64,000 nt of DNA from Aquabacterium humicola (GTDB lineage Bacteria; Pseudomonadota; Gammaproteobacteria; Burkholderiales; Burkholderiaceae_C). The notes under the pieces were generated by a model. It ran no database searches, had not been told where the DNA came from, and worked only from the letters and a program-made list of their open reading frames with translations. Shown here piece by piece: positions 1 through 9,596 of the stretch (the stretch's first letter is position 1; every line of letters starts with the position of its first letter). A program made the position numbers and the translations under genes. Location: assembly GCF_030167915.1 (NCBI RefSeq), contig NZ_JARGNB010000003.1, positions 310,001 through 374,000 on the forward strand, read 5' to 3'.

Positions 1-971
1 ATCATCATCGCGTCGTCCGACGCACCGGGGAAGGCCCGCCCGCCGCGGTTCAGCCACACCAGGCGGCCGTAGAACGGCGCGACCGGACACGGTTCGGCCA
101 TCGCGGCGATCCATTCGCGCCTCACCGGCCCCACCGTGCGACCGTCAGTGCGACCGCCAGTGCGTCCGGCCAGCACGTCCAGAAGGTGCTGGCCGATGCG
201 CGCCTGGTCGCGCGCGCTGATCGACACGCCGCCGCCCCAGTGCGCGCCACCCGGCACCGAGGCCACGCGGCCCAGGCCCGGCACCTCGGCCCAGGACGCG
301 TCGTAACCGCGCCACGCGAAGCCCTCGCCACCGCCGAGCGGCCGCAGCAGCGCCTCCAGGAAGAGCGCGGGCAGCGGCTCGCGCAGCAGGTGCAGCAGCG
401 CCAGCGACAGCTGGTTGATGCGCACGTCGTTGTATTCCCAGTACGTGCCGGGCGCCTGCAGCGGGCGAGCCCCGCCCTTCGGCCCGCCGGCCGGCCGCGG
501 ATCCTGCGCCACCTGGCGCCAGCGGTCCACCGTGTCGGGCAGGCCGAAGCAGGTGCCTTCCCATTCGCTGGTCTGCGTCAGCAGCTGGCGCCACGTGACC
601 GCGCGGTTGTGCGCGTTGTCGTCGAAGCCGATGCCGGGCAGGGCCTGGTGCACCGGCTGGTCGAGCACCAGCAGGCCGCGCGCGTCGGCGATGCCGGCGA
701 TCAGCGCGAGGTACGTCTTGGCGACGCTGAAGGTCAGATCCGCGCGCTCGGGTTCGCCCCAGGCGGCGAGCTCGCGGCCGTGCTGCAGCAGCACGCCCGA
801 TTGCGGCCCGCGCGCATGCACCGGCCCGAACAGCCGGTTGTACGGCGGCGGGTCGTCGTGGTGCACGCCCCAGGGCTGCTGGCCGGGCGCCGGTGCGGCG
901 AACGGGTCGCGCGGCCACGGCGTTTCATGCGCTTGCGCGAGCTCGATCGCGTGGGCGAGGGCATCGTTCAT
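1..971 (-). CDS. Serine hydrolase, beta-lactamase/penicillin-binding-like fold (C-terminus cut by window edge)
   Basis: About 323 residues are visible and the C-terminus runs off the window start. The family signature SxxK is present as SVAK with the nucleophile at about Ser82, and a YxN-like element (EYND) follows about 110 residues later, as in class C beta-lactamase-fold esterases and DD-peptidase relatives. No signal peptide is obvious, so a cytoplasmic esterase-type role is more likely than antibiotic resistance. I chose ATG 971; an in-frame GTG at 1001 is possible, but neither has a strong Shine-Dalgarno. It lies 38 nt behind the oxidoreductase stop, probably in the same operon. Substrate unknown. 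Confidence 0.75.
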   Translation of the reverse strand, partial: MNDALAHAIELAQAHETPWPRDPFAAPAPGQQPWGVHHDDPPPYNRLFGPVHARGPQSGVLLQHGRELAAWGEPERADLTFSVAKTYLALIAGIADARGLLVLDQPVHQALPGIGFDDNAHNRAVTWRQLLTQTSEWEGTCFGLPDTVDRWRQVAQDPRPAGGPKGGARPLQAPGTYWEYNDVRINQLSLALLHLLREPLPALFLEALLRPLGGGEGFAWRGYDASWAEVPGLGRVASVPGGAHWGGGVSISARDQARIGQHLLDVLAGRTGGRTDGRTVGPVRREWIAAMAEPCPVAPFYGRLVWLNRGGRAFPGASDDAMM

Positions 972-1009
972 CGGCCCGATGATGCCCTGCCCGCACGACA
1001 CGAGCAGCG

Positions 1010-2386
1010 CTACAGCCGCACGTCCTCGATCGTGCGGCTCAGCCGGCTGCGTTCGGCGGCGAAGGCCATCAGGTGGCTCTCGACCGAGTCCTCGATCGAC
1101 GACGACAGCAGCGCCGGGTTGCGCTGGCCCACCGCCTGCACCCAGTCCTGCACCAGCCGGTGGTCGCCACCGCCGTGGGCATCGGTCTTCATGCTCCAGG
1201 TGCGGCGCGTGCCGCCCTTGAAGGTGGTCAGCGTGAACGTCTCCATGTTGCCGACGATGTCGCCCATCGAACCCATGATGCGGGTGTGCCGGCCCTCGTA
1301 GGACACCAGCGCCTCCATCGAGAAGCCGGCGGTGACCCCGTTGCGGAACAGGATGTTCACCGTCAGGTGGTCGGGCTGGTCGTTGTCCATGCGGTAGACG
1401 CAGCGGCCGTAGTCGGTCTCCTTCAGCGCCTGCAGGATGATCGGGTCCCAGTCGCGCTCCTTCGGCGGCAGGTCGAAGACGTACAGGCGCTTGCGGTCGC
1501 GGTAGTAGATCTGCAGCGCCGAATACGGGCAGGTCGCCTCGACCGCGCAGCCGTCGGTGCAGCGTTCGGTGCTGCCGGGCGGCGCGTTGGCGTTGGTGAA
1601 CCACTTCAGGTTGCCGAAGCAGTGCACGTTGTCGGCGTGCGCGTTCACCAGCCAGCGGATGATGTCGGTGTCGTGGCAGCTCTTGGCCAGGATGATCGGC
1701 GTGGCCGAGCGGCTGCTGCGCCACTTGCCGCGCACGTACGAGTGGCTCATGTGCACGTGCTCGATCGGCTCGAGGTGCTGCACGCTGACGATCTGGCCGA
1801 TCATGCCGGCGTCGATCAGCGCCTTCAGCTCGCGGAAGTACGGCGTGTAGCGCAGCACGTGGCAGACGCCGACGATGCGCCGCTTGGCCTGCGCGGCCGC
1901 CAGGATCGCGCGGCACTCCGATTCGGTGGGCGCGATCGGCTTTTCCAGCAGCACGTGGTAGCCCTGGCCCATCGCCTGCAGGCAGGGCGCGGTGTGCTGC
2001 TGGTCGGGCGTCGCGATGATCACCGCGTCGGCCAGGCGCGGCTGGCGCAGCGCTTCTTCCCAGCTGTGGAAGCGGCGTTCCGCCGGCACCCGGTGCAGGT
2101 CACCCAGGTGCTCGCGGCGGCGCGGGTTCGGCTCGGCGATGGCCGCCACCTGCATCTCGCGCGGGCTCTTCGTCGCGTAGTCGGCATAGATCGAGCCGCG
2201 GTGGCCGGCGCCAATCAGCAGAACGCTCACCGGCCGCGCCAGCTCGCGGTGCAGCGGGTTCTCGTACAGGTCCTCGGCGAGCCCGAGGCGCTCGGCGACC
2301 TCCGACCAGCTGTAGACGACCGTGTTGCGCAGCGCGGACAGCGTGCGCACGAGCGTGCGGGTGGAGATGAACTCTCGCAGCGACAT
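1010..2386 (-). CDS. Gfo/Idh/MocA-family NAD(P)-dependent oxidoreductase
   Basis: 458 residues. The N-terminal Rossmann fold has the dinucleotide motif GAGHRG near residue 60, and the family hallmark EKP is present in LLEKPIAP. The C-terminal half matches the GFO_IDH_MocA_C layout, with conserved H/D residues around SCHDTDIIRW. A cysteine-rich stretch (CTDGCAVEATC) is unusual for soluble sugar dehydrogenases but occurs in some members. The start at ATG 2386 (MSLREF) is preferred: GGAG lies upstream and the longer upstream reading frame is out of character. It likely oxidises or reduces a sugar or cyclitol; substrate unknown. It diverges from the ssu operon and is followed by a serine hydrolase. 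Confidence 0.8.
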   Translation of the reverse strand: MSLREFISTRTLVRTLSALRNTVVYSWSEVAERLGLAEDLYENPLHRELARPVSVLLIGAGHRGSIYADYATKSPREMQVAAIAEPNPRRREHLGDLHRVPAERRFHSWEEALRQPRLADAVIIATPDQQHTAPCLQAMGQGYHVLLEKPIAPTESECRAILAAAQAKRRIVGVCHVLRYTPYFRELKALIDAGMIGQIVSVQHLEPIEHVHMSHSYVRGKWRSSRSATPIILAKSCHDTDIIRWLVNAHADNVHCFGNLKWFTNANAPPGSTERCTDGCAVEATCPYSALQIYYRDRKRLYVFDLPPKERDWDPIILQALKETDYGRCVYRMDNDQPDHLTVNILFRNGVTAGFSMEALVSYEGRHTRIMGSMGDIVGNMETFTLTTFKGGTRRTWSMKTDAHGGGDHRLVQDWVQAVGQRNPALLSSSIEDSVESHLMAFAAERSRLSRTIEDVRL

Positions 2387-2482
2387 CGATCGGTGGCCTG
2401 GGTCTCCTCGCGGCAGCGTGCGCGCGTGTTCGGCGGTTGTCTGTAGGACGACGGCGCGATCGGGCATCGGCGGTCCTCGATC

Positions 2483-2500
2483 GGCGCATATCGATACGCC
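2483..2500. promoter_or_regulatory. Near-palindrome in the oxidoreductase/ssuE divergent region
   Basis: The 206-nt region between the divergent starts (2386 and 2593) contains TATCGATA at 2489-2496, flanked by GGCG and CGCC arms with a 2-nt insertion on one side. It is the only clear dyad in the gap. It could be an operator for either side, for example a LysR-type sulfur regulator, but CysB/Cbl sites are too degenerate to identify by eye. Confidence 0.3.
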
Positions 2501-2592
2501 GTCCGGCCGCATGAGCAGCCGCGATTCGCTTCGTTCCCCCCGCTGCAGGCGCTGCGTATCGTGAAGCCACTCCCGATCCGCGAACGCCCGCC

Positions 2593-3138
2593 ATGCACCT
2601 CGTCACCCTCGCCGGCAGCCCGTCTGCGCACTCGCGTTCCAGCTGGCTGCTGCAGCGCGCTGCCGCGGCCCTGAGCCGCCCCTCCCGCACGTCGCATCAC
2701 ATCGTGCTGCGCGAGCTGCCCGCCGAGGCGCTGCTGCACGCCGATGCCCGCCATCCGGCGCTGGCCGCCGCCATCGAGCAGGTGCTGGCGGCCGACCTGC
2801 TGCTGGTGGCGACGCCGATCTACAAGGCGGCCTACAGCGGCCTGCTGAAGACCTTCCTCGACCTGCTGCCGCCGGACGCGCTGCGCGACAAGCGCGTGCT
2901 GCCGATCGCCACCGGCGGCTCGCCGGGCCACCTGCTGGCGCTGGACTATGCGCTGAAGCCGGTGCTCGCCGCGCTCGGTGCGCGCCACATCGGCGATGCG
3001 GTCTACGTGCTGGACAGCCTGCTGCCTCTCGATGTGAGCGGCCAGTACCGGCTGGCCTCCGAGCTCGATCAACGCCTGCAGCGCGCGTTGCACGGCCTGC
3101 TTCCCACCCCTTCCCCCCTCGCCCTGGAACCCGCCTGA
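2593..3138 (+). CDS. ssuE: NADPH-dependent FMN reductase of the alkanesulfonate system
   Basis: 181 residues, close to the usual SsuE length. The flavodoxin-like N-terminus carries the FMN phosphate-binding loop GSPSAHSRS, and the ATPIYKAAYSGLLKTFLD segment is characteristic of SsuE. It supplies FMNH2 to the monooxygenase SsuD encoded downstream, allowing desulfonation of organosulfonates during sulfate starvation. It is first in the ssu operon; its stop overlaps the next start in TGATG (3136-3140), so translation is probably coupled. Cytoplasmic. Confidence 0.92.
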   Translation: MHLVTLAGSPSAHSRSSWLLQRAAAALSRPSRTSHHIVLRELPAEALLHADARHPALAAAIEQVLAADLLLVATPIYKAAYSGLLKTFLDLLPPDALRDKRVLPIATGGSPGHLLALDYALKPVLAALGARHIGDAVYVLDSLLPLDVSGQYRLASELDQRLQRALHGLLPTPSPLALEPA

Positions 3139-4100
3139 TGACTGCTTCGCTGAAATCCTGGCTCGCCGCCGCCGCGCTGCTGGCCACCACCTCGATCGTC
3201 GCCGCGCAAGGCAGCGAGCTGCTGCGCATCGGCTACCAGAAGTCGGCCAGCCTGCTGGCGCTGCAGAAGGCGCAGGGCACGCTGGAGAAGCGGCTCGCGG
3301 CGCAGAACGTCGCCGTCAAGTGGGTCGAGTTCCCTGCCGGCCCGCAACTGCTCGAAGGCCTCAATGTCGGCGCGGTCGACGTCGGCTTCGTCGGCGAGGC
3401 GCCGCCGATCTTCGCGCAGGCCGCCGGCGCGAACTTCGTCTACATCGGCAACGACCCGGCCGCGCCGGAGGCCGAGGCCATCGTCGTGCCGAAGGACTCG
3501 CCGCTGAAGTCGGTGGCCGAGCTGAAGGGCCGCAAGGTCGCGCTGAACAAGGGCAGCAACGTGCACTACCTGCTGCTGCGCGCGCTGGAGAAGGCGGGGC
3601 TGAAGTACGGGGACATCACGCCGGTGTTCCTGCCGCCGGCCGATGCGCGCGCCGCGTTCGAGAAGGGCGCGGTCGACGCCTGGGTCATCTGGGACCCGTT
3701 CCTCGCCGCGGTGCAGAAGCAGAGCCAGGCGCGCATCCTGGCCGACGGCCGCGGCCTGGTGAACAACTACGCCTACTACCTCGCCGAGCGCACCTATGCC
3801 GCGAAGCGGCCCCAGGTGGTGCAGGCGCTGTTCGACGACAGCGTCGAGCGCGCGGCCTGGCTGAAGGCCCACCTCGCGCAGGCCGCCGCGCTGATCGCGC
3901 CGCTGCAGGGGCTGGAGGTCGAGGTGGTCGAGCTGAGCCTGAAGCGCTACCAGTTCGGCGTCGTGCCGGTCACCGCGGCCGTGGGCGCCGAGCAGCAGAA
4001 GATCGCCGACGCCTTCCACGAGCTGAAGCTGATCCCGAAGCCGATCCGCATCGCCGATGCGCTGCCGGGTGCGGCGGTGACGGCGCAGGCCACGAAGTGA
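3138..4100 (+). CDS. ssuA: Aliphatic sulfonate ABC transporter, periplasmic binding protein (copy 1)
   Basis: 320 residues with a Sec signal peptide ending near AQG (residue 24). The mature part matches the SsuA/NMT1 family: the [14 protein letters not shown] segment and GxVDVGFVGEAPP are typical. It captures sulfonates in the periplasm for the SsuC/SsuB importer. The next gene is a clear paralog sharing the same core motifs, a tandem duplication that may widen substrate range. The start overlaps the ssuE stop by one base. Confidence 0.9.
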   Translation: MTASLKSWLAAAALLATTSIVAAQGSELLRIGYQKSASLLALQKAQGTLEKRLAAQNVAVKWVEFPAGPQLLEGLNVGAVDVGFVGEAPPIFAQAAGANFVYIGNDPAAPEAEAIVVPKDSPLKSVAELKGRKVALNKGSNVHYLLLRALEKAGLKYGDITPVFLPPADARAAFEKGAVDAWVIWDPFLAAVQKQSQARILADGRGLVNNYAYYLAERTYAAKRPQVVQALFDDSVERAAWLKAHLAQAAALIAPLQGLEVEVVELSLKRYQFGVVPVTAAVGAEQQKIADAFHELKLIPKPIRIADALPGAAVTAQATK

Positions 4101-4107
4101 GGCGGCG

Positions 4108-5103
4108 ATGAGCGACATCAGCTTCCGCATTACCCGCCGCGAGGCGCTGCTGCTCGGTGCGGCCGCGATCGGCAGTGGGGCCGGCCTCGCGCAGGCGCAG
4201 CAAGCCGCCCTGCCCGAGCTGCCGACCTTGCGTGTGGGCTTCCAGAAAGGCTCGATCAACCTCGCGCTGCTGAAGAGCCTGCAGCTGCTCGACAAGCACC
4301 TGCCCGGCACCGCGGTGAAGTGGGTCGAGTTCCCGGCCGGCCCGCAGCTGCTGGAGGCGCTGGCGGTCGGCAGCGTCGATGTCGGCGCGGTCGGCGACTC
4401 GCCGCCGGTGTTCGCGCAGGCCGCCGGCAAGGACGTCGTCTACATCGGCGCCGAGCCGCCGAAGCCCGACAGCTCCGCGGTGCTGGTGGGGCCCGACAGC
4501 CCGCTGAAGACCCTGGCCGACCTGAAGGGAAGGCGCATCGCCGCGCAGAAGGGCTCCAGCGCGCACTTCCTCGCGGTGCAGGCGGTGAAGAAGGCCGGGC
4601 TGCAGTGGAGCGATGTGCAGCCGGTCTACCTGCCGCCGGCCGATGCACGCGCCGCCTTCGAGAAGGGCGCGGTCGACGCCTGGGCGATCTGGGACCCGTA
4701 TTACGCGGCCGCCGAGATCGCTGGCAACGTGCGCGTGCTCGCCACCAGCCGCGGGCTGACCGGCAACAACAGCTTCTACCTCGCGTCGCGGGCCTTCGCC
4801 GAACGCGAGGACGTGGTGAAGAAGCTCTTCGCCGCGCTGAGCGAGACCGATGCCTTCGTGCAGGCCCACCGCAAGGAGGCGGCGCAGCGCTTCGCCGACT
4901 TCGCGAGCCTGAGCCTGGCGACGGTGCACCGCGTGCTCGAGCGCCGCCAGCCCTCGCCGGTCGGGCCGCTGACGCCGCAGATGGTCGCCGCGCAGCAGCA
5001 GGTGGCCGATACCTTCGCGCAGCTCGGGCTGATCCCGAAGCCGATCCGCGTCGCCGACGCGGTGTGGCAGCCGCGCGCGCGCCTCGCGCAGGCCGCGCGC
5101 TGA
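4108..5103 (+). CDS. ssuA: Aliphatic sulfonate ABC transporter, periplasmic binding protein (copy 2)
   Basis: 331 residues. The N-terminus has [12 protein letters not shown], a twin-arginine-like signal, whereas copy 1 has an ordinary Sec signal, so the paralogs may use different export routes. The body repeats the copy 1 motifs ([29 protein letters not shown]), but the ligand-facing loops differ enough to imply a different preferred sulfonate. It starts 7 nt after copy 1 with GGCGGCG upstream. One of the two probably serves alkanesulfonates; I cannot say which. Confidence 0.88.
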   Translation: MSDISFRITRREALLLGAAAIGSGAGLAQAQQAALPELPTLRVGFQKGSINLALLKSLQLLDKHLPGTAVKWVEFPAGPQLLEALAVGSVDVGAVGDSPPVFAQAAGKDVVYIGAEPPKPDSSAVLVGPDSPLKTLADLKGRRIAAQKGSSAHFLAVQAVKKAGLQWSDVQPVYLPPADARAAFEKGAVDAWAIWDPYYAAAEIAGNVRVLATSRGLTGNNSFYLASRAFAEREDVVKKLFAALSETDAFVQAHRKEAAQRFADFASLSLATVHRVLERRQPSPVGPLTPQMVAAQQQVADTFAQLGLIPKPIRVADAVWQPRARLAQAAR

Positions 5104-5131
5104 AAAGCATTCCAACGAACAAGGACCTCCC

Positions 5132-6307
5132 ATGGGCCTCAAGATCCTCTGGTTCATCCCGACGCACGGCGACAGCCGCTACCTCGGCACGACACGCGGC
5201 GCGCGCCACGCCGACTTCGACTACTTCAAGCAGGTGGCGGTGGCCGCTGACAACCTGGGCTATGAAGGCGTGCTGATCCCCACCGGCCGCTCCTGCGAGG
5301 ACCCGTGGACGGTGGCCGCGAGCCTGATCGACGCGACGAAGCGGCTGAAGTTCCTGGTCGCGCTGCGGCCCGGGCTGACCTTGCCGGTGCAGCAGGCGCG
5401 CATCGCCGCGACCTTCGATCGGCTGTCCGGCGGCCGCCTGCTGGTGAACCTGGTGACCGGCGGCGACGCCGACGAGCTGGCCGGCGACGGCCTGTTCCTC
5501 GACCATGCCGAGCGCTACGAGCTGTCAGGCGAATTCCTGCAGATCTGGCGCGAGGTGCTCGCGCGCAGCCACGGCGGCGAGCCGCTCGACGTCACCGGCA
5601 AGCACCTGCGCGTCGAGGGCGCGCGCCTGCTGTACCCGCCGCTGCAGGCGCCCTACCCGCCGCTGTTTTTCGGCGGCTCGTCGCCCGAGGCGCACGAGCT
5701 CGCCGCCGCGCAGCTCGACACCTACCTGACCTGGGGCGAGCCGCCGGCCGCGGTGGCGCAGAAAGTGGCCGACATCCGAGCGCGCGCGGCACGCCACGGT
5801 CGCACGCTGACCTTCGGCATCCGCCTGCATGTGATCGTGCGCGAGACCGAAGAAGCCGCGTGGGACGCCGCGGCCGAGCTGGTGCAGCACCTGGAGCCGG
5901 CCACCGTTGCCGCCGCGCAGAAGAAGTTCGCGCAGATGGATTCGGTCGGCCAGCGCCGCATGGCCGCGCTGCATGGCGGGCAGTACGACCCGAAGGACAT
6001 CCGCAAGGGCCTGGAGGTCGCGCCCAACCTGTGGGCCGGCGTCGGCCTGGTGCGCGGCGGCGCGGGCACCGCGCTGGTCGGCAACCCGGAACAGGTGGCC
6101 GCGCGCATCCGCGAGTACGCGGACCTCGGGCTCGAGTATTTCGTGCTGTCCGGCTACCCGCACCTCGAGGAGGCCTACCGCTTCGCCGAGCTGGTCTTCC
6201 CACTGCTGCCGCTGGCCGTGCGCGAGAAGCTGGCGCAGCCCGCGCTCTCGGGTCCGTTCGGCGAGATCGTCGCCAACACCTACCTGCCGAAGACAGCGGC
6301 CAGCTGA
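5132..6307 (+). CDS. ssuD: FMNH2-dependent alkanesulfonate monooxygenase
   Basis: 391 residues, slightly above the 380 usual for SsuD. The luciferase-like TIM barrel starts with [18 protein letters not shown], the SsuD signature, and later shows [26 protein letters not shown]-type flavin-site sequence. It cleaves the C-S bond of alkanesulfonates to sulfite and aldehyde using FMNH2 from SsuE and O2. AAGGAC precedes ATG 5132. The order E-A-A-D-C-B matches the classical ssuEADCB operon. Confidence 0.93.
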   Translation: MGLKILWFIPTHGDSRYLGTTRGARHADFDYFKQVAVAADNLGYEGVLIPTGRSCEDPWTVAASLIDATKRLKFLVALRPGLTLPVQQARIAATFDRLSGGRLLVNLVTGGDADELAGDGLFLDHAERYELSGEFLQIWREVLARSHGGEPLDVTGKHLRVEGARLLYPPLQAPYPPLFFGGSSPEAHELAAAQLDTYLTWGEPPAAVAQKVADIRARAARHGRTLTFGIRLHVIVRETEEAAWDAAAELVQHLEPATVAAAQKKFAQMDSVGQRRMAALHGGQYDPKDIRKGLEVAPNLWAGVGLVRGGAGTALVGNPEQVAARIREYADLGLEYFVLSGYPHLEEAYRFAELVFPLLPLAVREKLAQPALSGPFGEIVANTYLPKTAAS

Positions 6308-6318
6308 AGGAGACGGCG

Positions 6319-7107
6319 ATGACCCTTCCCGCCCCCCTCCTGGGCCTGGCCCGCCGCGGCGCACCGTGGGCCCTGCCCTTGCTGATCCTGCTGGCGTGGG
6401 AATTGGCGTCGCGCGCCGGCTGGCTGTCGCCGCGCGTGCTGCCCGAACCGCTCGCGGTGCTGCAGGCGTTCTGGCAGCTCGCGGCCTCCGGCGAGATGGC
6501 CACGCACGTGGCGATCAGCACGCAGCGTGCGGCGCTCGGCTTCGCGATCGGCGGCAGCCTGGCGCTGGCGCTGGGGCTGGTCACCGGCAGCTTCCGCGGC
6601 GCCGAGACGCTGCTGGACACCACGCTGCAGATGGTGCGCAACATCCCGGCGCTGGCGCTGATCCCGCTGGTGATCCTGTGGTTCGGCATCGACGAGTCGG
6701 CCAAGCTGTTCCTGGTGGCGCTCGGCGTCTTCTTCCCGATCTACCTGAACACCTTCCACGGCATCCGCGCAGTCGACCGCGGGCTGATCGAGATGGCGCG
6801 CAGCTACGGGCTGTCGGGCTGGTCGCTGTACCGCCAGGTCATCCTGCCCGGCGCGTTGCCGTCGATCCTGGTCGGCGTGCGTTTCTCGCTCGGCCTGATG
6901 TGGGTGCTGCTGATCGTCGCCGAGACGATCTCGGCGCAGGCCGGCATCGGCTACCTGACGATGAACGCGCGCGAGTTCCTGCAGACCGACGTCGTGCTGG
7001 TCGGCATCGGCCTGTACGCCGCGCTCGGCAAGCTGGCCGACCTGGCCGCCAAGGGCCTGGAACGCTGGTGGCTGCGCTGGCACCCGGGCTACCAGGCAGC
7101 AGCCTGA
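6319..7107 (+). CDS. ssuC: Aliphatic sulfonate ABC transporter permease
   Basis: 262 residues with about six hydrophobic segments and the EAA loop after [21 protein letters not shown], which contacts the ATPase. The start at ATG 6319 follows AAGGAGA at the correct distance. A much longer reading frame upstream is out-of-frame shadow over ssuD. It forms the channel of the SsuABC importer in the inner membrane. Confidence 0.92.
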   Translation: MTLPAPLLGLARRGAPWALPLLILLAWELASRAGWLSPRVLPEPLAVLQAFWQLAASGEMATHVAISTQRAALGFAIGGSLALALGLVTGSFRGAETLLDTTLQMVRNIPALALIPLVILWFGIDESAKLFLVALGVFFPIYLNTFHGIRAVDRGLIEMARSYGLSGWSLYRQVILPGALPSILVGVRFSLGLMWVLLIVAETISAQAGIGYLTMNAREFLQTDVVLVGIGLYAALGKLADLAAKGLERWWLRWHPGYQAAA

Positions 7108-7126
7108 TGCAACGAGGACTTCCAAC

Positions 7127-7990
7127 ATGGTGAGTGACGTGATGAATCCGCTGGCGCTCGAACTGCACCGCGCGGCGCTGCTGGCCGACCACGCCGACGC
7201 CGCGGCCGCCGATCCGACGAGCCCGACGAGCCCCGCGATCGTGCAGCGCGGCACGTTGCCGCAGCCGGGCCTCGCGCTGCAGCTGCGTGGCGTGCGCAAG
7301 GCCTACGGTGAACGGGTCGTGCTCGATGGCATCGACCTGGACATCGCCCCGGGCGAATTCGTCGCCATCGTCGGCCGCAGCGGTTGCGGCAAGAGCACGC
7401 TGCTGCGGCTGCTGGCGCAGCTGGAGACGGCGGACGCCGGCACGCTGGCGCTGGCCGACGGCACGCCGCTGGCGGCACAGCGCCAGGCGCTGCGCATCAT
7501 GTTCCAGGACGCGCGCCTGCTGCCGTGGAAGCGCGTGATCGACAACATCGCGCTGGGTCTGAGCGGCGATGACGTGCGCGAACGCGCGCAGGAGGCGCTG
7601 GCGCAGGTCGGCCTGGCCGACCGCGCGCACGACTGGCCGGCGGTGCTGTCCGGCGGCCAACGCCAGCGCGTGGCGCTGGCACGCGCGCTGGTGCATGCGC
7701 CGCGCCTGCTGCTGCTCGACGAGCCGCTCGGCGCGCTCGACGCGCTGACGCGCATCGAGATGCAGCGCCTGATCGAACGGCTGTGGCAGCGCCACCGCTT
7801 CACCGCGCTGCTCGTCACGCACGATGTCGGCGAGGCCGTCGCGCTGGCCGACCGCGTGCTGCTGATCGGGGACCACGCCATCGCGCTCGACCGCCGCCTC
7901 GCGCTGCCGCGCCCGCGCCGCCACGGCAGCGCCGCGTTCGCGCAGCACGAGGACGAGCTGCTGCAGCGCGTGCTGCAGGAGATCGCCTGA
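7127..7990 (+). CDS. ssuB: Aliphatic sulfonate ABC transporter ATPase
   Basis: 287 residues. Walker A is GRSGCGKST, the signature is LSGGQRQR, Walker B is LLLLDEP, and the switch histidine lies in [10 protein letters not shown]. The roughly 45-residue Ala/Pro/Thr-rich N-terminal extension before the nucleotide-binding domain is longer than in E. coli SsuB. It powers uptake through SsuC and is the last gene of the operon. Confidence 0.92.
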   Translation: MVSDVMNPLALELHRAALLADHADAAAADPTSPTSPAIVQRGTLPQPGLALQLRGVRKAYGERVVLDGIDLDIAPGEFVAIVGRSGCGKSTLLRLLAQLETADAGTLALADGTPLAAQRQALRIMFQDARLLPWKRVIDNIALGLSGDDVRERAQEALAQVGLADRAHDWPAVLSGGQRQRVALARALVHAPRLLLLDEPLGALDALTRIEMQRLIERLWQRHRFTALLVTHDVGEAVALADRVLLIGDHAIALDRRLALPRPRRHGSAAFAQHEDELLQRVLQEIA

Positions 7991-7994
7991 GGCC

Positions 7995-8007
7995 GGGGGT
8001 CTCCCCC
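7995..8007. terminator. GC hairpin between convergent genes
   Basis: Five G (7995-7999), a 3-nt loop and five C (8003-8007) lie in the 31-nt gap between the convergent ends of ssuB and the next gene. There is no T tract, so intrinsic termination is only possible, not clear. Confidence 0.3.
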
Positions 8008-8021
8008 GCGGCACGCCGCGT

Positions 8022-9029
8022 TCACGACGGGCAGTACGTGCGCATCCGCTCGCGCTGCTCTTCGAGGCGCTTTTGTTGATACGCCGACGGCGCGCGCCCG
8101 CGCGCCGCCGCCGCGTCGATGTCGCGTTCGGCGGCCGCCGCATGCTGGCGCGCGAGGTGGCAGGCGACCTCGCGCCGGCGTTGATCCACATCGCCCGTGG
8201 GCAGCGGCGGCCTGGCGGGTCCGGCGGGGTCTGCCGATGGGTCGGGTGGCGACGCGGGCCGCGGCGCGCTCTGAGCCGGCGCGGTTTCGAAGGCGCGCAG
8301 GTCGGGCGGGCAGTCCACCAGCGCCCGCGTGCCCAGGCGGGCCAGCGGATGCGGCGTCGGCTGCGACAGCGTGCGGCTCCAGGCCGCCGCGCGCATCGGC
8401 GCGCTGCGGTACCAGCCCAGGCGCCGGACCTCCTTCACGAAGTCGTTGGTGGCCGGGTCGTCGTTGCGGTACCAGCACACCAGCACTTCCTGGCCTTCCA
8501 GCTCGCCACGCAGTTGCGCCTGCTGCGCCGGGCTCAGCCGGTAGGTCTCCAGGTAGACCCCATGCCAGGGCGCGACCTCGTGTCGCCGCAGCTCGTCTCG
8601 CGGCGTCGGCAAGGGGCGCTCCAGCAGGCGCACCGTGTTGGCCGCGACCGCGCGCACCGTCGGCGACTTGCAGCCCTCGGCCAGCATCGTGACGGTGCGG
8701 GCGTACATCGCATGGGCCCGGATCAGCGCCAGGCTCCAGCCATCGACGCCCTGCAGCAGGCGTTGCAGCAGCACCGGAAAGGGCGTCGGCGACTGCAGCT
8801 CGAAACGACAGCCCGAGTCGCCGAGCGCCTTCACCACCGCGGCCAGGTCGAGGCGGCCGGCCGGGCTCATGCTGATCTGCTCGAAGCGGCCGTCGCGCAG
8901 CTTGGCGAGCAGCGACGGATCGTGCTCCTGCTGCAGCTGCGCCAGGCCGCGCAGCGGGCACAGCAGCAGCACGCTCGACCACAGCGCGATCAACGCCGCG
9001 CGCAGGCACGACCGGTGGGGCAGACTCAT
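8022..9029 (-). CDS. Conserved exported protein of unknown function
   Basis: 335 residues. The N-terminus from ATG 9029 (MSLPHRSC) has a signal peptide ending near GLAQ; AAGGAG sits 5 nt before this ATG, so I prefer it over the upstream ATG at 9053. The mature part is rich in Arg, Leu and Pro, with scattered cysteines (about five), a proline-rich hinge in the last third and a charged C-terminal helix ending in CPS. No family is recognised. It is third in a minus-strand unit behind the 178-residue protein and the desaturase-like gene. Confidence 0.7.
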   Translation of the reverse strand: MSLPHRSCLRAALIALWSSVLLLCPLRGLAQLQQEHDPSLLAKLRDGRFEQISMSPAGRLDLAAVVKALGDSGCRFELQSPTPFPVLLQRLLQGVDGWSLALIRAHAMYARTVTMLAEGCKSPTVRAVAANTVRLLERPLPTPRDELRRHEVAPWHGVYLETYRLSPAQQAQLRGELEGQEVLVCWYRNDDPATNDFVKEVRRLGWYRSAPMRAAAWSRTLSQPTPHPLARLGTRALVDCPPDLRAFETAPAQSAPRPASPPDPSADPAGPARPPLPTGDVDQRRREVACHLARQHAAAAERDIDAAAARGRAPSAYQQKRLEEQRERMRTYCPS

Positions 9030-9054
9030 CCGCGGCTCCTTGGGCAGCGACAAC

Positions 9055-9591
9055 TCAGCGCACGCGCTGGAGCTCGGTGCGGCTGTAGACCTGGAACGGC
9101 TTGCCGGGCGGCGCCAGCTCGAAGACCTCGATCAAGCGGTCGTCGGCGCTGAACTCGTAGGTCTCGCGCGCCTTCCAGCGCTTGTCGAAGTTCTCGAAGT
9201 GTTCGCTCTCGAAGACCAGCCGGTCGGCGCCGGGCGGCGACACCTGCCGGTAGGTGTTCACGAAGCCCTCGATATGGAACTGCCGCAGCACCAGCGTCTG
9301 GCCGGCCTTGTCGTGGCTGAACATGCCGGTGTGCTCGTGCACCTCGCCCTTCTTGTTGCGCTCCTGGGGCGGGTAGGTGCTGGTGTTGGATTCGTGGATG
9401 AAGCGCCCGCCGAGCACCTTCGCATAGCGGCGGGCCACCGTGCCGCTGCCGGCCTGACCAGTGGCCGTGCCCTGCCACTCGCCGAGGAATCGGGCCATCG
9501 GCAGCCAGGGGTCGGGTGCGACGGTGTCCTGCGCGCGCACGAGCGGCGCGCACAGGAGGCCGAGAAGCAGAAGCCAGCGGGCGAGGGGCAT
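9055..9591 (-). CDS. Small exported protein, probable beta-barrel (lipocalin/DUF1579-like)
   Basis: 178 residues with a clear signal peptide (cleavage after VRAQ). The mature region opens with FLGEWQGTATG and alternates short polar and hydrophobic strands with a repeated charged pattern, resembling lipocalin-like or nitrobindin-like barrels that begin with a GxW motif. That assignment is by pattern only. It starts 5 nt after the desaturase stop, so the two are probably cotranscribed and may share a lipid or hydrophobic ligand. Confidence 0.65.
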   Translation of the reverse strand: MPLARWLLLLGLLCAPLVRAQDTVAPDPWLPMARFLGEWQGTATGQAGSGTVARRYAKVLGGRFIHESNTSTYPPQERNKKGEVHEHTGMFSHDKAGQTLVLRQFHIEGFVNTYRQVSPPGADRLVFESEHFENFDKRWKARETYEFSADDRLIEVFELAPPGKPFQVYSRTELQRVR

Positions 9592-9596
9592 GGCGT

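Noticed and set aside
3138-5103. Duplicate ssuA as an assembly artefact
   Set aside because: The copies differ throughout, including the signal peptides, so it is a real old duplication.
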